Assembly: GCF_042453785.1 (NCBI RefSeq) | Contig: NC_091667.1 | Span: forward strand, 32,604,001 to 32,668,000 | Length of the DNA: 64,000 nucleotides | Source of the DNA: Malus domestica | Lineage: Eukaryota; Streptophyta; Magnoliopsida; Rosales; Rosaceae | Reading direction: 5' to 3' | Part shown: one piece after another, positions 53,479 to 64,000 of the stretch | Layout: each line of letters opens with the position of its first letter | How positions within the stretch are numbered: position 1 is the stretch's first letter | Made by a program: the position numbers and the translations under genes | The notes under the pieces: model-generated | Told to the model about the DNA's origin: nothing | What the model saw: only the letters and a program-made list of their open reading frames with translations | Databases searched by the model: none

Positions 53479-54778
53479 AAGCCCATGCTTCTCAAGCCTT
53501 GCCTTGTGCCAACGGTAGATTGATTTCAGCCACGATTTAATTTTTTTTTGTCAGGCATGTGTAACACAAGCATGAAGAAGAAGAGTGGAGCTGAAAAAAC
53601 TACAACAGCGGCCCCGTTGCAGCAGACCACTCATGGCTTTCCAATAACTCATACACGTGGCGCTTAGGGATTTCCAACCGTCAAATAAATTGAAAATGTT
53701 ACTGTCAGGACATGAGGTTTTAATTTTTTTCACATTACATTATATTGTGGTTAGAAAGTAAGGATAAACACATTTTATGTTTTTAGGTTTGAGGTGATTT
53801 CAAAATGGGTCATGAGGTTTTAATTTTTTTCTTTTCATATTATACTATATGATGTTTTGATACTGTATCAATTTACACCTTAATATGTATGTTTTAACAT
53901 CTAATCATCCATTAAATTGATTAGTGTTTTTGCCAATGTAAATGTGACTTACAAGTTAATTCATATATGAATTTCATAATTATCATGTCATCAATTTAAC
54001 GAAAGATCAAAATGTATGAATTGATGCAATTTCAACAACTATTTGGAAAAAAAATTAAAACTCTGTAGTCCATTTTATAAATATCTCTAAAGAGCAACTT
54101 CACTCCTAAAAAATGAATTGGCCCAAAATCAATTTAATCCACTCAAATGAATAGTAATTGGCCAAATGCATTTCCATCCTTAAAACTAAATAACCTAGTT
54201 CATTTTATTAAAATATTATTAATTTTTTATTATAAAATAATAAAAATAGTTTTTTTTTTAATTTCAGACATTTACTTTATTTATTAAAAATATAATTAAT
54301 TTATGGCATTTTATTTATTTCTTTCTTTAAAGTTTTTTGGCCGAAAAATCTGGACCTTTTGATTTGAAAATCAAATGGTCTAGATTGTGCCATGTCACTA
54401 TAACCGTTGGGTTTGAATTTCAAAATTTTTTTATCGTTGGAAATCCAAGGGCTTAGAAAACTAGCAATTGGAAATCCAACGGCCAAGGCTTAGCCACGTG
54501 GCACATGTCATGCGCCCTTTAGTGTCCCTGCAGCATGGGCTCGGTGCCTATCGCCTTGTCGGGGACACGCGATCAAAGGCACATGTTTCCCACACACTTG
54601 ACGCAAAAAAAAAAAAAAATTTGTGTTGTCCGATAACGTCATGCTGGTGTCAGCATGACACCAAATAGGCTGGTTCCTACCTCAGCCTATTTTGAGCCAG
54701 CCTACAAACTGGCTTGGACTTTGAGCTAACCTATTTTTAAGGGTGGAATGATTTTTTTGGATGCCAAACTATTTTTTT
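53479..54778. other. Intergenic DNA between IRE and MIP
   Basis: AT-rich, with two imperfect CATGAGGTTTTAATTTTTTTC blocks (53713, 53811). No gene recognised. Confidence 0.45.
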
Positions 54779-54933
54779 AAGGAAAACTAATGAAAAATGG
54801 CTTGAAAACTTTGAGTTTTAATGATAAGGACAAAATAAAGGGTAAAGTGAATAGTACCAGGATTGACTTTTTAGTGTAAAAATATGATTTTTCGTTAAAG
54901 TAAACAGTACCGGGTGTTTTTCGTTAAAGTTCC
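54779..54933 (-). mobile_element. MITE family A, copy 2
   Basis: Same ends and inner blocks as the other family A copies. About 250 bases upstream of the MIP start codon. Confidence 0.88.
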
Positions 54934-55184
54934 TATTTTTTTTAGGCTTTCGACCAGCTTAAAAGATAGGGCTGGAGTTTCTCTAAATTAGGGGTGTAAA
55001 TTAACACGAAGACTATTTGAGTCTCGCGCGGCCCCGCGCGCAGTCCATATAAACCCATTTCCAAATGTAACTAAACCCGATCCGGTCCATCAAAACGTCC
55101 GTTCGATGAGAAACCCCGACCCGAATTACGCATACCGAACATAAGAAAGCTAAACCGACCTCAGCACGCCGCCACGGCAAAACA

Positions 55185-58100
55185 ATGCTGAGTCTTCTCC
55201 GGAGGTCCGCCGGAAAGCTCCGGTACGAACCCGGTGCCATTTTCAACTATTCGGACCCTCTCACTACCCGGCGCCAATACACCATCGCAGTCCCACAAAT
55301 CAAATCCGCCACCGCCACCGGTCTTTATGGCTTCGACCACTTAAAGTCCCCCAAAGGCTTTCAACGTTTCGTCGACGATGCAATCGAAAGGTACGGACTT
55401 TTCCAAATTAAGCGAAAACACGCAAACTCCCAATATATATGAAGTTTTAACTTCAAATTCTCTCCAAAAATTAATTTTTTCGTTTGTAGGTCGGGAGAGC
55501 TGGTTGCATACATTGCCGGGATGCCTTCGTCGGCGGAAGTAGTTAGAGCCATGGATGAAATTTCTGACACAGTATGTGATTGGAATTTTAAAATTTTCAC
55601 AGTTTTGCTACTTTGTTCATAAGTGTGTGTGCTTGAACTAATTTTCTTATATTATTTGTCTAATTTGATGTAGGTTTGCTCTGTCCTTGACTCCGCAGAG
55701 CTTTGTCGAAACAGTCATCCTGACAGGTTGTTATTCTCTGGATTTTTCGCTTTTTCGGTATTTGGATTGTCATTGTAATTGATTCAGACATGGATATTCA
55801 ACATACAGAGTTTCGATTTTTTTTACATTGTATTCGTTGATATTCAGTTTTTGTGCTTTTTGATTTGTATTGATGTTTGTACACTAGGGAATTCGTTGAG
55901 GAGGCGACCAAAGCATCCATGAGAATGAGTGAATATCTACATGTGAGGTGACGGTGAATCGTCTTTGCAAATTTTTGCTCACAATTTTGTTGTCTATATG
56001 AATTATAGTGTCTGAGCCATTGTCTGAGTTTTTTTTGTTTTGTTTTTAATCACTGTGTTGTAGTTTCTGAATACAAATCATACTTTGTATAATGCCGTGA
56101 AAAAAGCTGAGCAAGAGGGCCAATTGCTTACAGCCGAAGCTCAAAGGGTTGCACATTTCCTCCGCCTTGACTTTGAGAAGGGTGGAATTCATCTTTCTGA
56201 TGGTATTTACTTTTATCTTCTTGTTTTATGATGCTGTTGCGGCAGGGATTTTATTTCAGTCAAATAACGTTTCACTTACGCTTTGCAGAGAAATTGGATA
56301 GAGTGAATGAGCTGAATATAGAAATTTCCAAACTGTGCAGACAGTAAGTACACTACTTAATTTACTTTTCCAATGGTTAGGGCTTTTAGGACCGCTATAG
56401 AGTGAATGAGTTCATTTCTACTGGTTTGTATGATTAATGATGCCACACAATTATTCTGTTTGTAATATTTGATCATGGACATAGCTTGGGCCCCTTCTGC
56501 CCATTTTCCATTGAACCTTAGGTCCAAATGTATCATATTCAAATTATGCCACGAAGTATCGTTGGAGATTTGTTTTTAATTGCTTGTTGATGCTGTGCCA
56601 TCTTTTTATTTTTACTTTTTAACGAGTTTGTCTGATTGACTTACCTTTGCTTTAAATGTATTTGTTTTTGGCTCAGGTTCAATATAAATATTGACACTGA
56701 CCAAGGTGCTGTAGATATTTTCCCAGCATCACGTATACCTCAAAATTTGCACCATCTCCTTAAACCCATCTATCGTTCCACATCTGTAATTTCAAGGGAA
56801 TCGTTGAGGCCCAGGGCTAACATGAATGAAAAGGGATTTCGTATAACAACAGACCCACATACTCTATCCTGTGTATTGCAAGGGGCACAAGATGATGAGG
56901 TAACTTCATTGTTTAGAAAAACTCTTTTTTTTTTTGGTTTTCTGAATTGTTGTTGCTGAAGGGAGTTGAGGCAGTGGGTCCATATATTGCATGTCATTAA
57001 AGTTTCTCTCCCAGTTTCAGATACATGTTTTATGTTTTGTTTTCTTTAATCAAATGAATTTGGTTTCAGGTTAGGAAAATGGCATATATCAAAGGAAACT
57101 CTGTTCCTCGTGCAAACCTTAGTGTTCTCGATAAACTTATAGTTGCCCGTCATGAGCTAGCTCAGGTTAGTTATCTTCATATTTGGTGCCTGCCAAATAT
57201 TTAACATGTCATGCAGTTTAGTTCTGTTGTATTTGTATTTATGGGCATTTTTTGGCCTTGTTGATGAATGCAGATAATGGGTTATAGATCTTATGCTGAA
57301 TACACCTTGAAGCCTAACATGGCTTCATCACCAGAAGTTGTGATGTCTTTCTTGAAAGAGATGAGCGAGATGGTCAGACCTAGCGCTGATGAGGTATTAT
57401 GTCCTTAGGAAACATATTGTAGTGTTTGCAAGAATTGCTGCAATTTTGTTTTGGCTGTAGATCATACTGCAGCTTTTGTCTCTTAATGATCACTTTTACC
57501 GTAGGAGTTTAAAAAAATTAGGGAATTTAAGAGAGAAAAATGTGGTCAGCAATCTGGTAATTTAGAGCCATGGGATGAGGCATACTACACAGCAATGATG
57601 AAGTCTTCTGCCTATGACTTGGACTCTTCGGTATGCTTTGTTCTCCTGTTTTCTTTTAAAGTAAAGAACTGGAACTGCAAAGTTTGCTTGCTAACACATC
57701 ATATTGAGGGTATGGAAGCAAGGGAAGTTATCTTGATTCTCTTTCTCACCAATGCAGGTTGTCGCATCGTATTTTTCTCTTCCACATTGTATCGAGGGTT
57801 TGAAAGTGCTGGTTGAATCATTATTTGGTGCTACGCTTCATAGCATCCCCCTAGCACCAGGTGAATCATGGCACCCAGATGTGCGTAAAATGGCACTTCA
57901 TCATCCTGAAGAGGTATTCACATGGATAATAATGGACATGAATGTTTTATATATATATGTTACACACTTCAAGAGAATTTACAGCTTGTGAATGCTTCAA
58001 TTATATGCATAATTCTGTGTAAACTCTTGTTCATGCCTGAATATGATTGTACTGGTTTCGTCTTCTCTGACACGTATATTCATCAGGATCTATGTACTTG

Positions 58101-60199
58101 TTACAGGGTGATTTGGGGTATCTGTACCTTGATTTGTACTCAAGGAAGGGCAAGTATCCAGGTTGTGCTCATTTTGCAATTAAAGGTGGCCGCAGGGTTT
58201 CTGAATCAGAATATCAACTTCCTGTATGTAAATATTTTTGCTTTACTCTGACTTTTATTTTTCATATTATGCGTCTTTCTAAAGGCTAAAGAGTAGACTT
58301 GATAATTCTTAGTTAGATTCTTGAAAATGGAATAAAGCGAATTAGGGACTTTAAGTACTTTTTTGGACCTTAAAACCGTTGACACTAAGGCGGTTTTGCA
58401 TTTGTGTTGGAGAAACTCTCCTATTGGATGTGAGAACATAGTATTTTGGAATTAATCCCCCTTCTTTGTGAAAAGGTTTGAATTAAGTGAGACTATTTCA
58501 GAACATCAACAATAAAATCATGGGAACTTTAACGAAAAGCTCCCGGTACTGTTCACTTTAACGAAAAACCACATTTTTACACTAAAAAGTCAATTCTGAT
58601 ACTATTCACTTTACCCTTTATTTTGTCCTTATCATTAAAACTCAAAGTTTTCAAACCCTTTTCATTAGTTTTCCTTAAAATCATTCAATGACTTACTACA
58701 TCATCGCTGATTTCATTGGGTTTAAACTCTGCTTTGGTGCACAGGTTGTTGCTCTTGTATGCAGTTTTTCTGCTTCACGTCATTCATCAACTGCGAGGCT
58801 AAATCATTGCGAACTGGAAACTCTGTTTCATGAGTTTGGACATGCTCTCCATTCGTTGCTTTCAAGAACGGTATTCTAGAAACACCTTATGACTGGGAAA
58901 TACAATATCTACATCATTTCCTCTTCTCATGAATTAATAGTCAACTTTTTATTATTTCTGGCAGGATTACCAACACTTTTCAGGTACCAGGGTGATTTTT
59001 GATTTAGCGGAAACACCTTCAAACCTTTTTGAGTAAGTTCAATGATCTGATTATTTTCCAATCATCCTTTTTATATGATGATGTTGTTGAATATATTTGA
59101 CATGATGGTTTTAATGTGTGTAACTCTCTGAATTATCACTGTTAGAAACGGTAGTCCATTTTGGGGATTTTGATGATAAAATATTTAATGTTTTGTTGAT
59201 AATAACCTTCGTGAAGATAGGTTTGTAATGCGCTGACAATAATTCTGGCGCTATATGTAGGTACTTTTTATGGGATTACCGAGTTTTGAAGACATTTGCC
59301 AAACACTATTCAACTGGTGAAATTATCCCTAAGAAACTTGTAGAGTCAATGCAGGGTGCCAGAAAAATGTTTGCTGCAACTGAATTGCAACGTCAGGTTA
59401 TTGTCCAAGGACTTATCTAAATTGATACCACTTGACCAATTTTTACTGATAGAGGAAAAGTTGCAATACCACAAAGAAGGAATATATTGACCCATGTTTA
59501 CTTGCTTGTTCTATGTTCTTCAGATTTTTTATGCTGCTATTGACCAAACATTCTTCGGGGAACAGCCAACCCCACCAACAAGCTCTATCGTTGCGGATTT
59601 GAAAAGACAGTATACTAGTTGGAAGCACATTGAGGACACCTACTGGGAGACCCGATTCAGTCACCTCTTGAATTATGGTGCAGGTATGCTGAATTTTTTT
59701 CAAACATATGGAAGAGAAAATTCAAAAAGTTCACATGGCCAATTAGTAATGCTGTGTTCAGTAGTACAACTTGTCTGTAAACACTCTAGAAAATCGGCAA
59801 TCCGATCTTCATCAGGTTGCTTGCAAGTATCTGGGATCCACTTTGAGCTTTAGAAGTACCTCAAATCAGGAAAATTATTATAAATAATACCCTTGTTATT
59901 GTGTCCGAGTTCGTTTTCATGGCTGATAAGCATACATTATTGCAGGTTATTATAGCTATTTATACGCCAGATGTTTCGCCGCAACGATATGGCAGAAGCT
60001 GTGTCACGAGGATCCACTATCATTAACTACGGGAACTGCTTTAAGAACAAAGTTGTTACAGCATGGGGGAGCAAAAGATCCAGCCGATTTGTTAAACGGT
60101 CTTGTAGGAGATGGAATTTTGAGGGATTGTAACGGAGGAATAGTTCCTGATATCACCTGTCTTTGCGACGAAATGAAGCTGGGGGTGAAGGTATGGTGA
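55185..60199 (+). CDS. Mitochondrial intermediate peptidase (M3 family zinc protease)
   Basis: Seventeen exons: 55185-55390, 55490-55571, 55674-55726, 55888-55942, 56064-56202, 56289-56343, 56677-56899, 57070-57165, 57274-57393, 57505-57630, 57758-57913, 58107-58223, 58745-58870, 58965-59032, 59261-59396, 59524-59683, 59946-60199. They sum to 2172 nt (723 residues), with GT/AG at all junctions and no lesion. The enzyme removes an octapeptide from matrix proteins after the first presequence cleavage. The N-terminus MLSLLRRSAGKLRY is an Arg-rich mitochondrial presequence. The zinc site HEFGH is in exon 13 (LETLFHEFGHALHSLLSR), with the third ligand region in DLAETPSNLFEYFLWDYRVL across exons 14/15, as in thimet-type oligopeptidases. 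Resembles Arabidopsis At5g51540. Intron 12 carries MITE A copy 3. Confidence 0.93.
58522..58677 (+). mobile_element. MITE family A, copy 3, in MIP intron 12
   Basis: Begins GGGAACTTTAACGAAAAGC and ends CATTAGTTTTCCTT; the inner blocks match the other three copies. Same orientation as copy 4 and opposite to copies 1 and 2. Confidence 0.9.
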
Positions 60200-60682
60200 A
60201 CAGCCGCTGCCGTGAACATTCGAGCTCTCAAGAACTAGTCAACTAACAGCAACAGGAGGAATGAAACTGAGGGAGATGAAGGGCTCCTCTTCTAGGAGGC
60301 AATGTCGAGCTCGGCCGGCTGGGCTTAGCAGCTCTGGATTCCGCTCGGAGTTGTTATGGCACAAAGGCATTTGATTTTTGGAAACTTGCATTTGAATTTT
60401 GACATGGATGAAAAAGAATCAACGGTACAGATCATTTACGTAAAAGAATTATGTTACAGATTGTTGAGGGTAAAAATTTAGTTACAGGTTCCTACTAATT
60501 GATTATTTTTAAAAGAAGAGATGAACGAAAACTGAGAAAAATCCTTCCCTTCTACTCAGAAACTACTCGAAGCTAACAGCCGGAAGTTTACTGCTCCGGT
60601 TCACTATCCATACGCGAATAATAGAATTCACTTCGTCGGGCAGTTGGTCGTGCGGGCAATGACCTTATTTTGATAAGAATAA
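60200..60682. other. 3' flank of the peptidase gene
   Basis: Presumed 3' UTR and spacer. No feature recognised. Confidence 0.45.
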
Positions 60683-61175
60683 ATTGTAGCAATGATTCCT
60701 TAACTTTAACTCAATTGGAGCAATAGTTTTTCAATTAAAAATTCATTACCATTCGTCCATCAGCTCATCAAAACAAGCAGTTATGGTCTCTCAACTAAAA
60801 ATTCATTACCATTGGTTCCTCAACTTTAATTCAACTAGAGAAATGATTCCTTAACGTTAATCCAATTTGAGTAATAGTCTCTCAATTTTAATCCAATTAT
60901 AGCAATGGTCCTTCTAATATAACTCATTTTGATAAAATTCTTACAAAGTTGACGAAAATAACCTTAATTACACGTTTTGATGAGTTGAGGATCCAAATTG
61001 TCGCAATGGTTTTTCCAACATAATTTATTTTGACAAAAGTCTGACAAAGTTGACGAAAATGACCATAGCTACATATTTTGATGAGTTGAGAGACCAATGG
61101 TAATAGATTTTTAGTTGAAAGACCATTACTCTAATTTAATTAAAATTAAAGGACCATTGCTACAATTTAATCTTT
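60683..61175. repeat. Fold-back repeat family B, copy 2
   Basis: Starts AATTGTAGCAATGATTCC and ends GGACCATTGCTACAATTTAA; the same inverted-unit plan as 51585-52200, without a SINE. Confidence 0.8.
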
Positions 61176-61334
61176 TGATAACCATACCAAACTTGGAGGG
61201 CCTAAAATGCCGTTAAACTTAAACCTAACTGTTTTGCTGGTCAAGAGTAAACGACACGTCGTCGCCTTGAAAGCCGAAAATACACAAAAGGAGCAAAAAT
61301 GAGGCAAATCTTCTACTAACGAACTAAACTGAAA

Positions 61335-61690
61335 ATGGCGCTAATTCAGAGTCCCTCTTCTCTCACCACCAAACCCTATTATCATCATCTTCCTCACACT
61401 CCTCCTCTGCTTCACATTTCAACCGGAACCCATTTCACAGTGAAGTCCCAGACGCCATCGGAGCCCTCAAAACCCGCCGCCGAGGCCACCCAGGTCCCTG
61501 CCAAGCCAAACGCGAAACCCGCCGCTGATAAGAAGAAAGGGAACAGGGCTGCGGTGATTCGGAGGTCGCCGGTGGAAAAGCTCCTGCTTTATTCTGAGGA
61601 AGATGAGGCTAAGGCCAAAGAGATGGTTGGGGCTCGGCGGTGTTATTCTAGCCCAAGGCCTTATTCTCGCCGCATCGGGTACGATTGCTT
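61335..61690 (+). pseudogene. LPA2-like photosystem II assembly gene, frameshifted and truncated
   Basis: From ATG 61335 the frame encodes a Ser/Thr/His-rich plastid transit-like start, a Pro/Lys linker, then KKKGNRAAVIRRSPVEKLLLYSEEDEAKAKE, very like the region before the membrane segments of LPA2. After AKE (about 61624) the expected hydrophobic WLGLGGVILAQGLILAASG appears only in another frame (61626-61681), and about ten residues that should precede it are missing. This indicates a small deletion with frameshift. A GT follows at 61680, but no matching next exon is found before the unrelated repeat and ORF region downstream. In Arabidopsis LPA2 (At5g51545) is next to the peptidase gene At5g51540, as here. 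An alternative splice donor rescuing the frame cannot be excluded. Confidence 0.65.
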
Positions 61691-61889
61691 GAACCTTTGC
61701 ATTCGTTGTGATTGACTTGATGCGAAATATGTGAAAATTTTGTTGGGTATTTTGTAGAGATTGGATTTTTTTTTGTAAGCATTTGGTTGAATTTGTAGGA
61801 GTCGTTTAAATTGTCGAATTGTTTGGTTCGGTCGATATTGAATTCTGTTTTCAATTAGAATTCGGTGGATATCTTCCATCACAAAAGAC

Positions 61890-61990
61890 TATGTCTTATT
61901 TCGCAAACCTACCATAACTGCATTATTAGAATCAAAATTTGACACAAATAGCAGTGCACAGCTAATTCCTACAAAATGGGAAAATGAAAC
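61890..61990 (+). repeat. Direct repeat, left copy
   Basis: About 100 bp from ATGTCTTATT to GAAAATGAAACCAA, matched at 62396-62500 with a few differences. It corresponds to part of the frame at 62355-62639, so it is a duplicated coding-like piece. The intervening 400 bp contain MITE A copy 4. Confidence 0.88.
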
Positions 61991-62063
61991 CAAAAAAAAA
62001 AACAGTATGATGGTGGGTCTTTTCATTAAAGGAGCACTGTAGCTCCGTGTGCTTTAAAAAAAA

Positions 62064-62218
62064 TGAACTTTAACAAAAAGCACATGTTACTGTTCACTTT
62101 AACGAAAAACCATATTTTTACACTAAATAGTCAATCATGGTACTATTTATTTTACCCTCTATTTTGCCCTTATCATTAAAACTCAAAGTTTTCAAACCCT
62201 TTTCATTAGTTTTCCTTT
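62064..62218 (+). mobile_element. MITE family A, copy 4
   Basis: GAACTTTAACAAAAAGCAC to CATTAGTTTTCCTTT; matches copy 3 in orientation. Confidence 0.88.
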
Positions 62219-62354
62219 AAAAAAAAGCCAGTTTTCCAAAGCTGCAAATAGCAACTTCAGCTTTTTCCTTTGATTTCAACTTATTCTCACAACAGCTTAA
62301 AAAATAAGCTCATTTTTTTCAGTTTACCAAACACCTCACAGCTTTTTTTCATGG

Positions 62355-62893
62355 ATGCATTTTTTTTTTAAGCACCTCACTCCCAAACCACCATATGTCT
62401 TATTACGCAAACATACCATAACTGCATTATTAGAATCAAAATTTGACACAAATAGCAGTGCGCAGCTAATTCCTACAAAATGGGAAAATGAAACCAACAA
62501 ATTACCAGAATCAGAGTTGCGAGGGAAGCGTGGTGGAACCCTCAGTATGGCCAACACTGGAATCGAAAACTCGACCCCGACCTTAACTGGTATCAGAGCA
62601 ATAGGTTCTTTACCTGTTGCAACATCAGAAATGAATTAAAATTTGAAAAATATCTAGATCAATTACAAGACGAATTTAAAGAGCATTATAAACAAGACCC
62701 AAATTTTGAGACTATACAAGAACATGATTACTCATCCGAACCAAGATTGTATAGATGGCAAAAACAAAAGATTGAAGCAAGATTGAAACAAAAGATTTTA
62801 CTCATCTTAATAAATACTGCATTCATCAAAGGATTAATAATTTGGAATACAATAGCAATACTATTGACAATATGTATTGTTACCAAAGTATAA
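62355..62893 (+). pseudogene. Unassigned coding-like region in two overlapping frames
   Basis: The frame starting at 62355 is open to 62639 (contains LLESKFDTNSSAQLIPTKWE). Another frame is open from 62492 to the TAA at 62891-62893: 133 codons without a methionine, rich in W/Y/Q/K (EAWWNPQYGQHWNRKLDPDL; later YLDQLQDEFKEHYKQD) and ending in a hydrophobic stretch (IIWNTIAILLTICIV). The first frame looks conserved up to about 62515 and the second from there on, as if one gene had a single frameshift. The C-terminal hydrophobic segment would be a membrane anchor. I do not recognise the family. I do not join the frames. Confidence 0.45.
62588..62599 (+). promoter_or_regulatory. tRNA-iMet primer-binding-like motif
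   Basis: TGGTATCAGAGC is the exact 12-nt complement of the plant initiator tRNA 3' end used by many LTR retrotransposons and plant pararetroviruses. A second short AATAGGTTC follows. No LTR ending in CA precedes it and it lies in an open frame, so it could be chance. Confidence 0.45.
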
Positions 62894-62907
62894 AGCAAGT
62901 CTTCGGG

Positions 62908-62938
<31 letters not shown>

Positions 62939-62952
62939 GCAAGTCTTCGGGA
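62893..62952 (+). repeat. A-rich tract flanked by a 16-bp direct repeat
   Basis: AAGCAAGTCTTCGGGA at 62893-62908 and 62937-62952 flanks 28 bases of nearly pure A. It looks like a poly(A)-only retroinsertion with target duplication. Confidence 0.8.
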
Positions 62953-62996
62953 TTAAGAAATCAACTTTACAACTATTAAAATTGCTTTATAGGTAG

Positions 62997-63004
62997 TATA
63001 AATA
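62997..63004 (+). promoter_or_regulatory. TATA box before the GARP-like frame
   Basis: TATAAATA 44 bases upstream of the ATG at 63048, with a short leader between. Confidence 0.5.
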
Positions 63005-63047
63005 TACCTTCAGTATCATCCCTCATTATTAACTTCAGGGATCAACC

Positions 63048-63491
63048 ATGAAAAACAAGTTTGAAGCAAGCTCTAGCAGAAATATGGATAGATATGTGGA
63101 AGAAACATGGGAAGAATTTGAACAAGTTGAGAATTTCTACACAGATGCAGCACACGAAGTAACTAACGAGAGATTTGGAGCTATTTCAGAATATCGGAAT
63201 TCACGATCAGTCAAGAGGTTTGAGCATCGGAGTTACCCTGAAGAAACAATATATCAGAGGAGAACCACAACCACAGTCACTCGCCCAACAACAACCACAG
63301 TCACTCGCCCATGCGAAAGACTTTCATGGACACCAGACCTACATAGGAAATTTATGAGGGCAGTTGAGATCCTTGGAGGAGAAGATTACGCTACTCCAAA
63401 AAACATTCAGAGCCTTATGAGAATACCAGAAATAACTCTCCCTCAAATCAAGAGCCGTCTCCAGCTCGTCAGAAGAAGATCCAGATCGTAA
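63048..63491 (+). CDS. Small GARP/MYB-like domain protein, unassigned
   Basis: 147 codons. Residues 1-75 are acidic/aromatic (YVEETWEEFEQVENFYTDA). A 9-residue motif TTTTVTRPT is tandemly repeated around residues 73-88. Residues 92-142 match the GARP (G2-like) single-MYB fold: LSWTPDLHRKFMRAVEILGG, then ATPKNIQSLM and ITLPQIKSRLQLVRRR. The normal signature SHLQ(K/M)YR is changed to SRLQLVR, and the protein stops directly after the domain without the usual long C-terminus. Likely DNA-binding and nuclear. It could be a captured or degenerate host regulator inside a mobile or viral-like sequence, given its neighbours. No intron is needed. Confidence 0.55.
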   Translation: MKNKFEASSSRNMDRYVEETWEEFEQVENFYTDAAHEVTNERFGAISEYRNSRSVKRFEHRSYPEETIYQRRTTTTVTRPTTTTVTRPCERLSWTPDLHRKFMRAVEILGGEDYATPKNIQSLMRIPEITLPQIKSRLQLVRRRSRS

Positions 63492-63690
63492 CATGTATCG
63501 CAATTATGGATCCAACCCCACAGATCGTAAGATGTATCCTTAAAGGAGCCTTTGTGTGTTGTAATAGTGACAGTTACTATAATAATAACTAAACACCTAT
63601 TATAAGATGCATGATATAGATGTTATCCCGATTATGGTACAAGTATTTCTACCATAATCATAGCTGTAATAACATTTATAATTATATATT

Positions 63691-63894
63691 ATGTGTTTGG
63701 ATAATCAAAATACAGCAAGTACTATAGGATTCATTATAATCGGAACTTTCGTATTTATCATCATAATAGTAACAAGTACTATAGGAAAAACTAACAAGTT
63801 ATTAAGAATATCATCTATTGGAAAGAGTTTGCACAGAAAGACCATTTATATCCTCTTTGTGGAATCTTCCAACTATGAACTATTAGTCACATAA
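63691..63894 (+). CDS. Small hydrophobic protein, unassigned
   Basis: 67 codons with one strong membrane segment (TIGFIIIGTFVFIIIIVTSTIG, quoted in parts: TIGFIIIGTFVF and IIIIVTSTIG) followed by a basic region. Its ATG overlaps the end of another open stretch at 63615-63704 (no ATG) that also encodes a hydrophobic segment (TIIIAVITFIIIYYV). No known family recognised; AT-rich DNA easily gives isoleucine-rich frames, so reality is uncertain. Confidence 0.3.
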   Translation: MCLDNQNTASTIGFIIIGTFVFIIIIVTSTIGKTNKLLRISSIGKSLHRKTIYILFVESSNYELLVT

Positions 63895-64000
63895 GATATA
63901 GAATATTAATGGGCATAGCTTTCCAAATGACAAAGGTTCTGTGTCCTGTTCGTTGGGGAATGCTTCCTGTCCGACGAGCACACAGCTCCCCGAGAGATTT
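63895..64000. other. Right edge, no feature recognised
   Basis: GC-richer ending with TCCTGTTCG...TCCTGTCCGACGAGCAC; continues beyond the window. Confidence 0.35.

Overview
The window is plant nuclear DNA, most likely from a woody rosid of the rose family (apple/pear type). This rests on AT-rich intergenic DNA, GT/AG-split genes with plant-only families (PMEI, R2R3-MYB, IRE kinase, LPA2-like), a Cassandra TRIM LTR carrying 5S rRNA-like sequence, Au-like SINEs and a dense MITE load. The species is an inference. Nothing bacterial is present: no operons, Shine-Dalgarno sites or CRISPR arrays.

Layout. 1-2.5 kb holds an LTR-like repeat and decayed pieces of an LRR receptor kinase. 4-28 kb is a dispersed cluster of four pectin methylesterase inhibitor (PMEI) genes: two look intact (4202-4801 and 27649-28236, both minus), one is 5'-truncated (6073-6423, minus) and one is split by a 4.8-kb Ty1/copia element (12241-17705, plus). 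Between them lie nested DNA transposons (18.5-21.1 kb), a second LTR-like repeat, a degenerate minisatellite and a Cassandra solo LTR. 32.6-34.1 kb is a decayed pentatricopeptide-repeat gene, followed by an intact nine-exon UMP-CMP kinase (34.5-36.6 kb, minus), an R2R3-MYB (40.7-41.8 kb, plus), three MITE/hAT-like elements, a 16-exon IRE-type AGC kinase (45.2-52.9 kb, minus), a 17-exon mitochondrial intermediate peptidase (55.2-60.2 kb, plus) and a broken LPA2-like gene (61.3-61.7 kb). The last 2 kb carry a compact set of small plus-strand frames, including a GARP/MYB-like domain protein and hydrophobic peptides, next to a 12-nt tRNA-iMet primer-binding-like motif. I cannot assign this last set to a known family.

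How it fits together. The gene order PMEI cluster - PPR - UMP-CMP kinase - MYB - IRE - MIP - LPA2 looks like an interleaved version of Arabidopsis neighbourhoods I recall at At4g25250-25280, At5g62310-62360 and At5g51540/51545, so the window is probably an ancestral gene block inflated by repeats. Exon limits for the three long genes were chosen from GT/AG junctions plus family conservation; in all three the summed coding length is a multiple of three.
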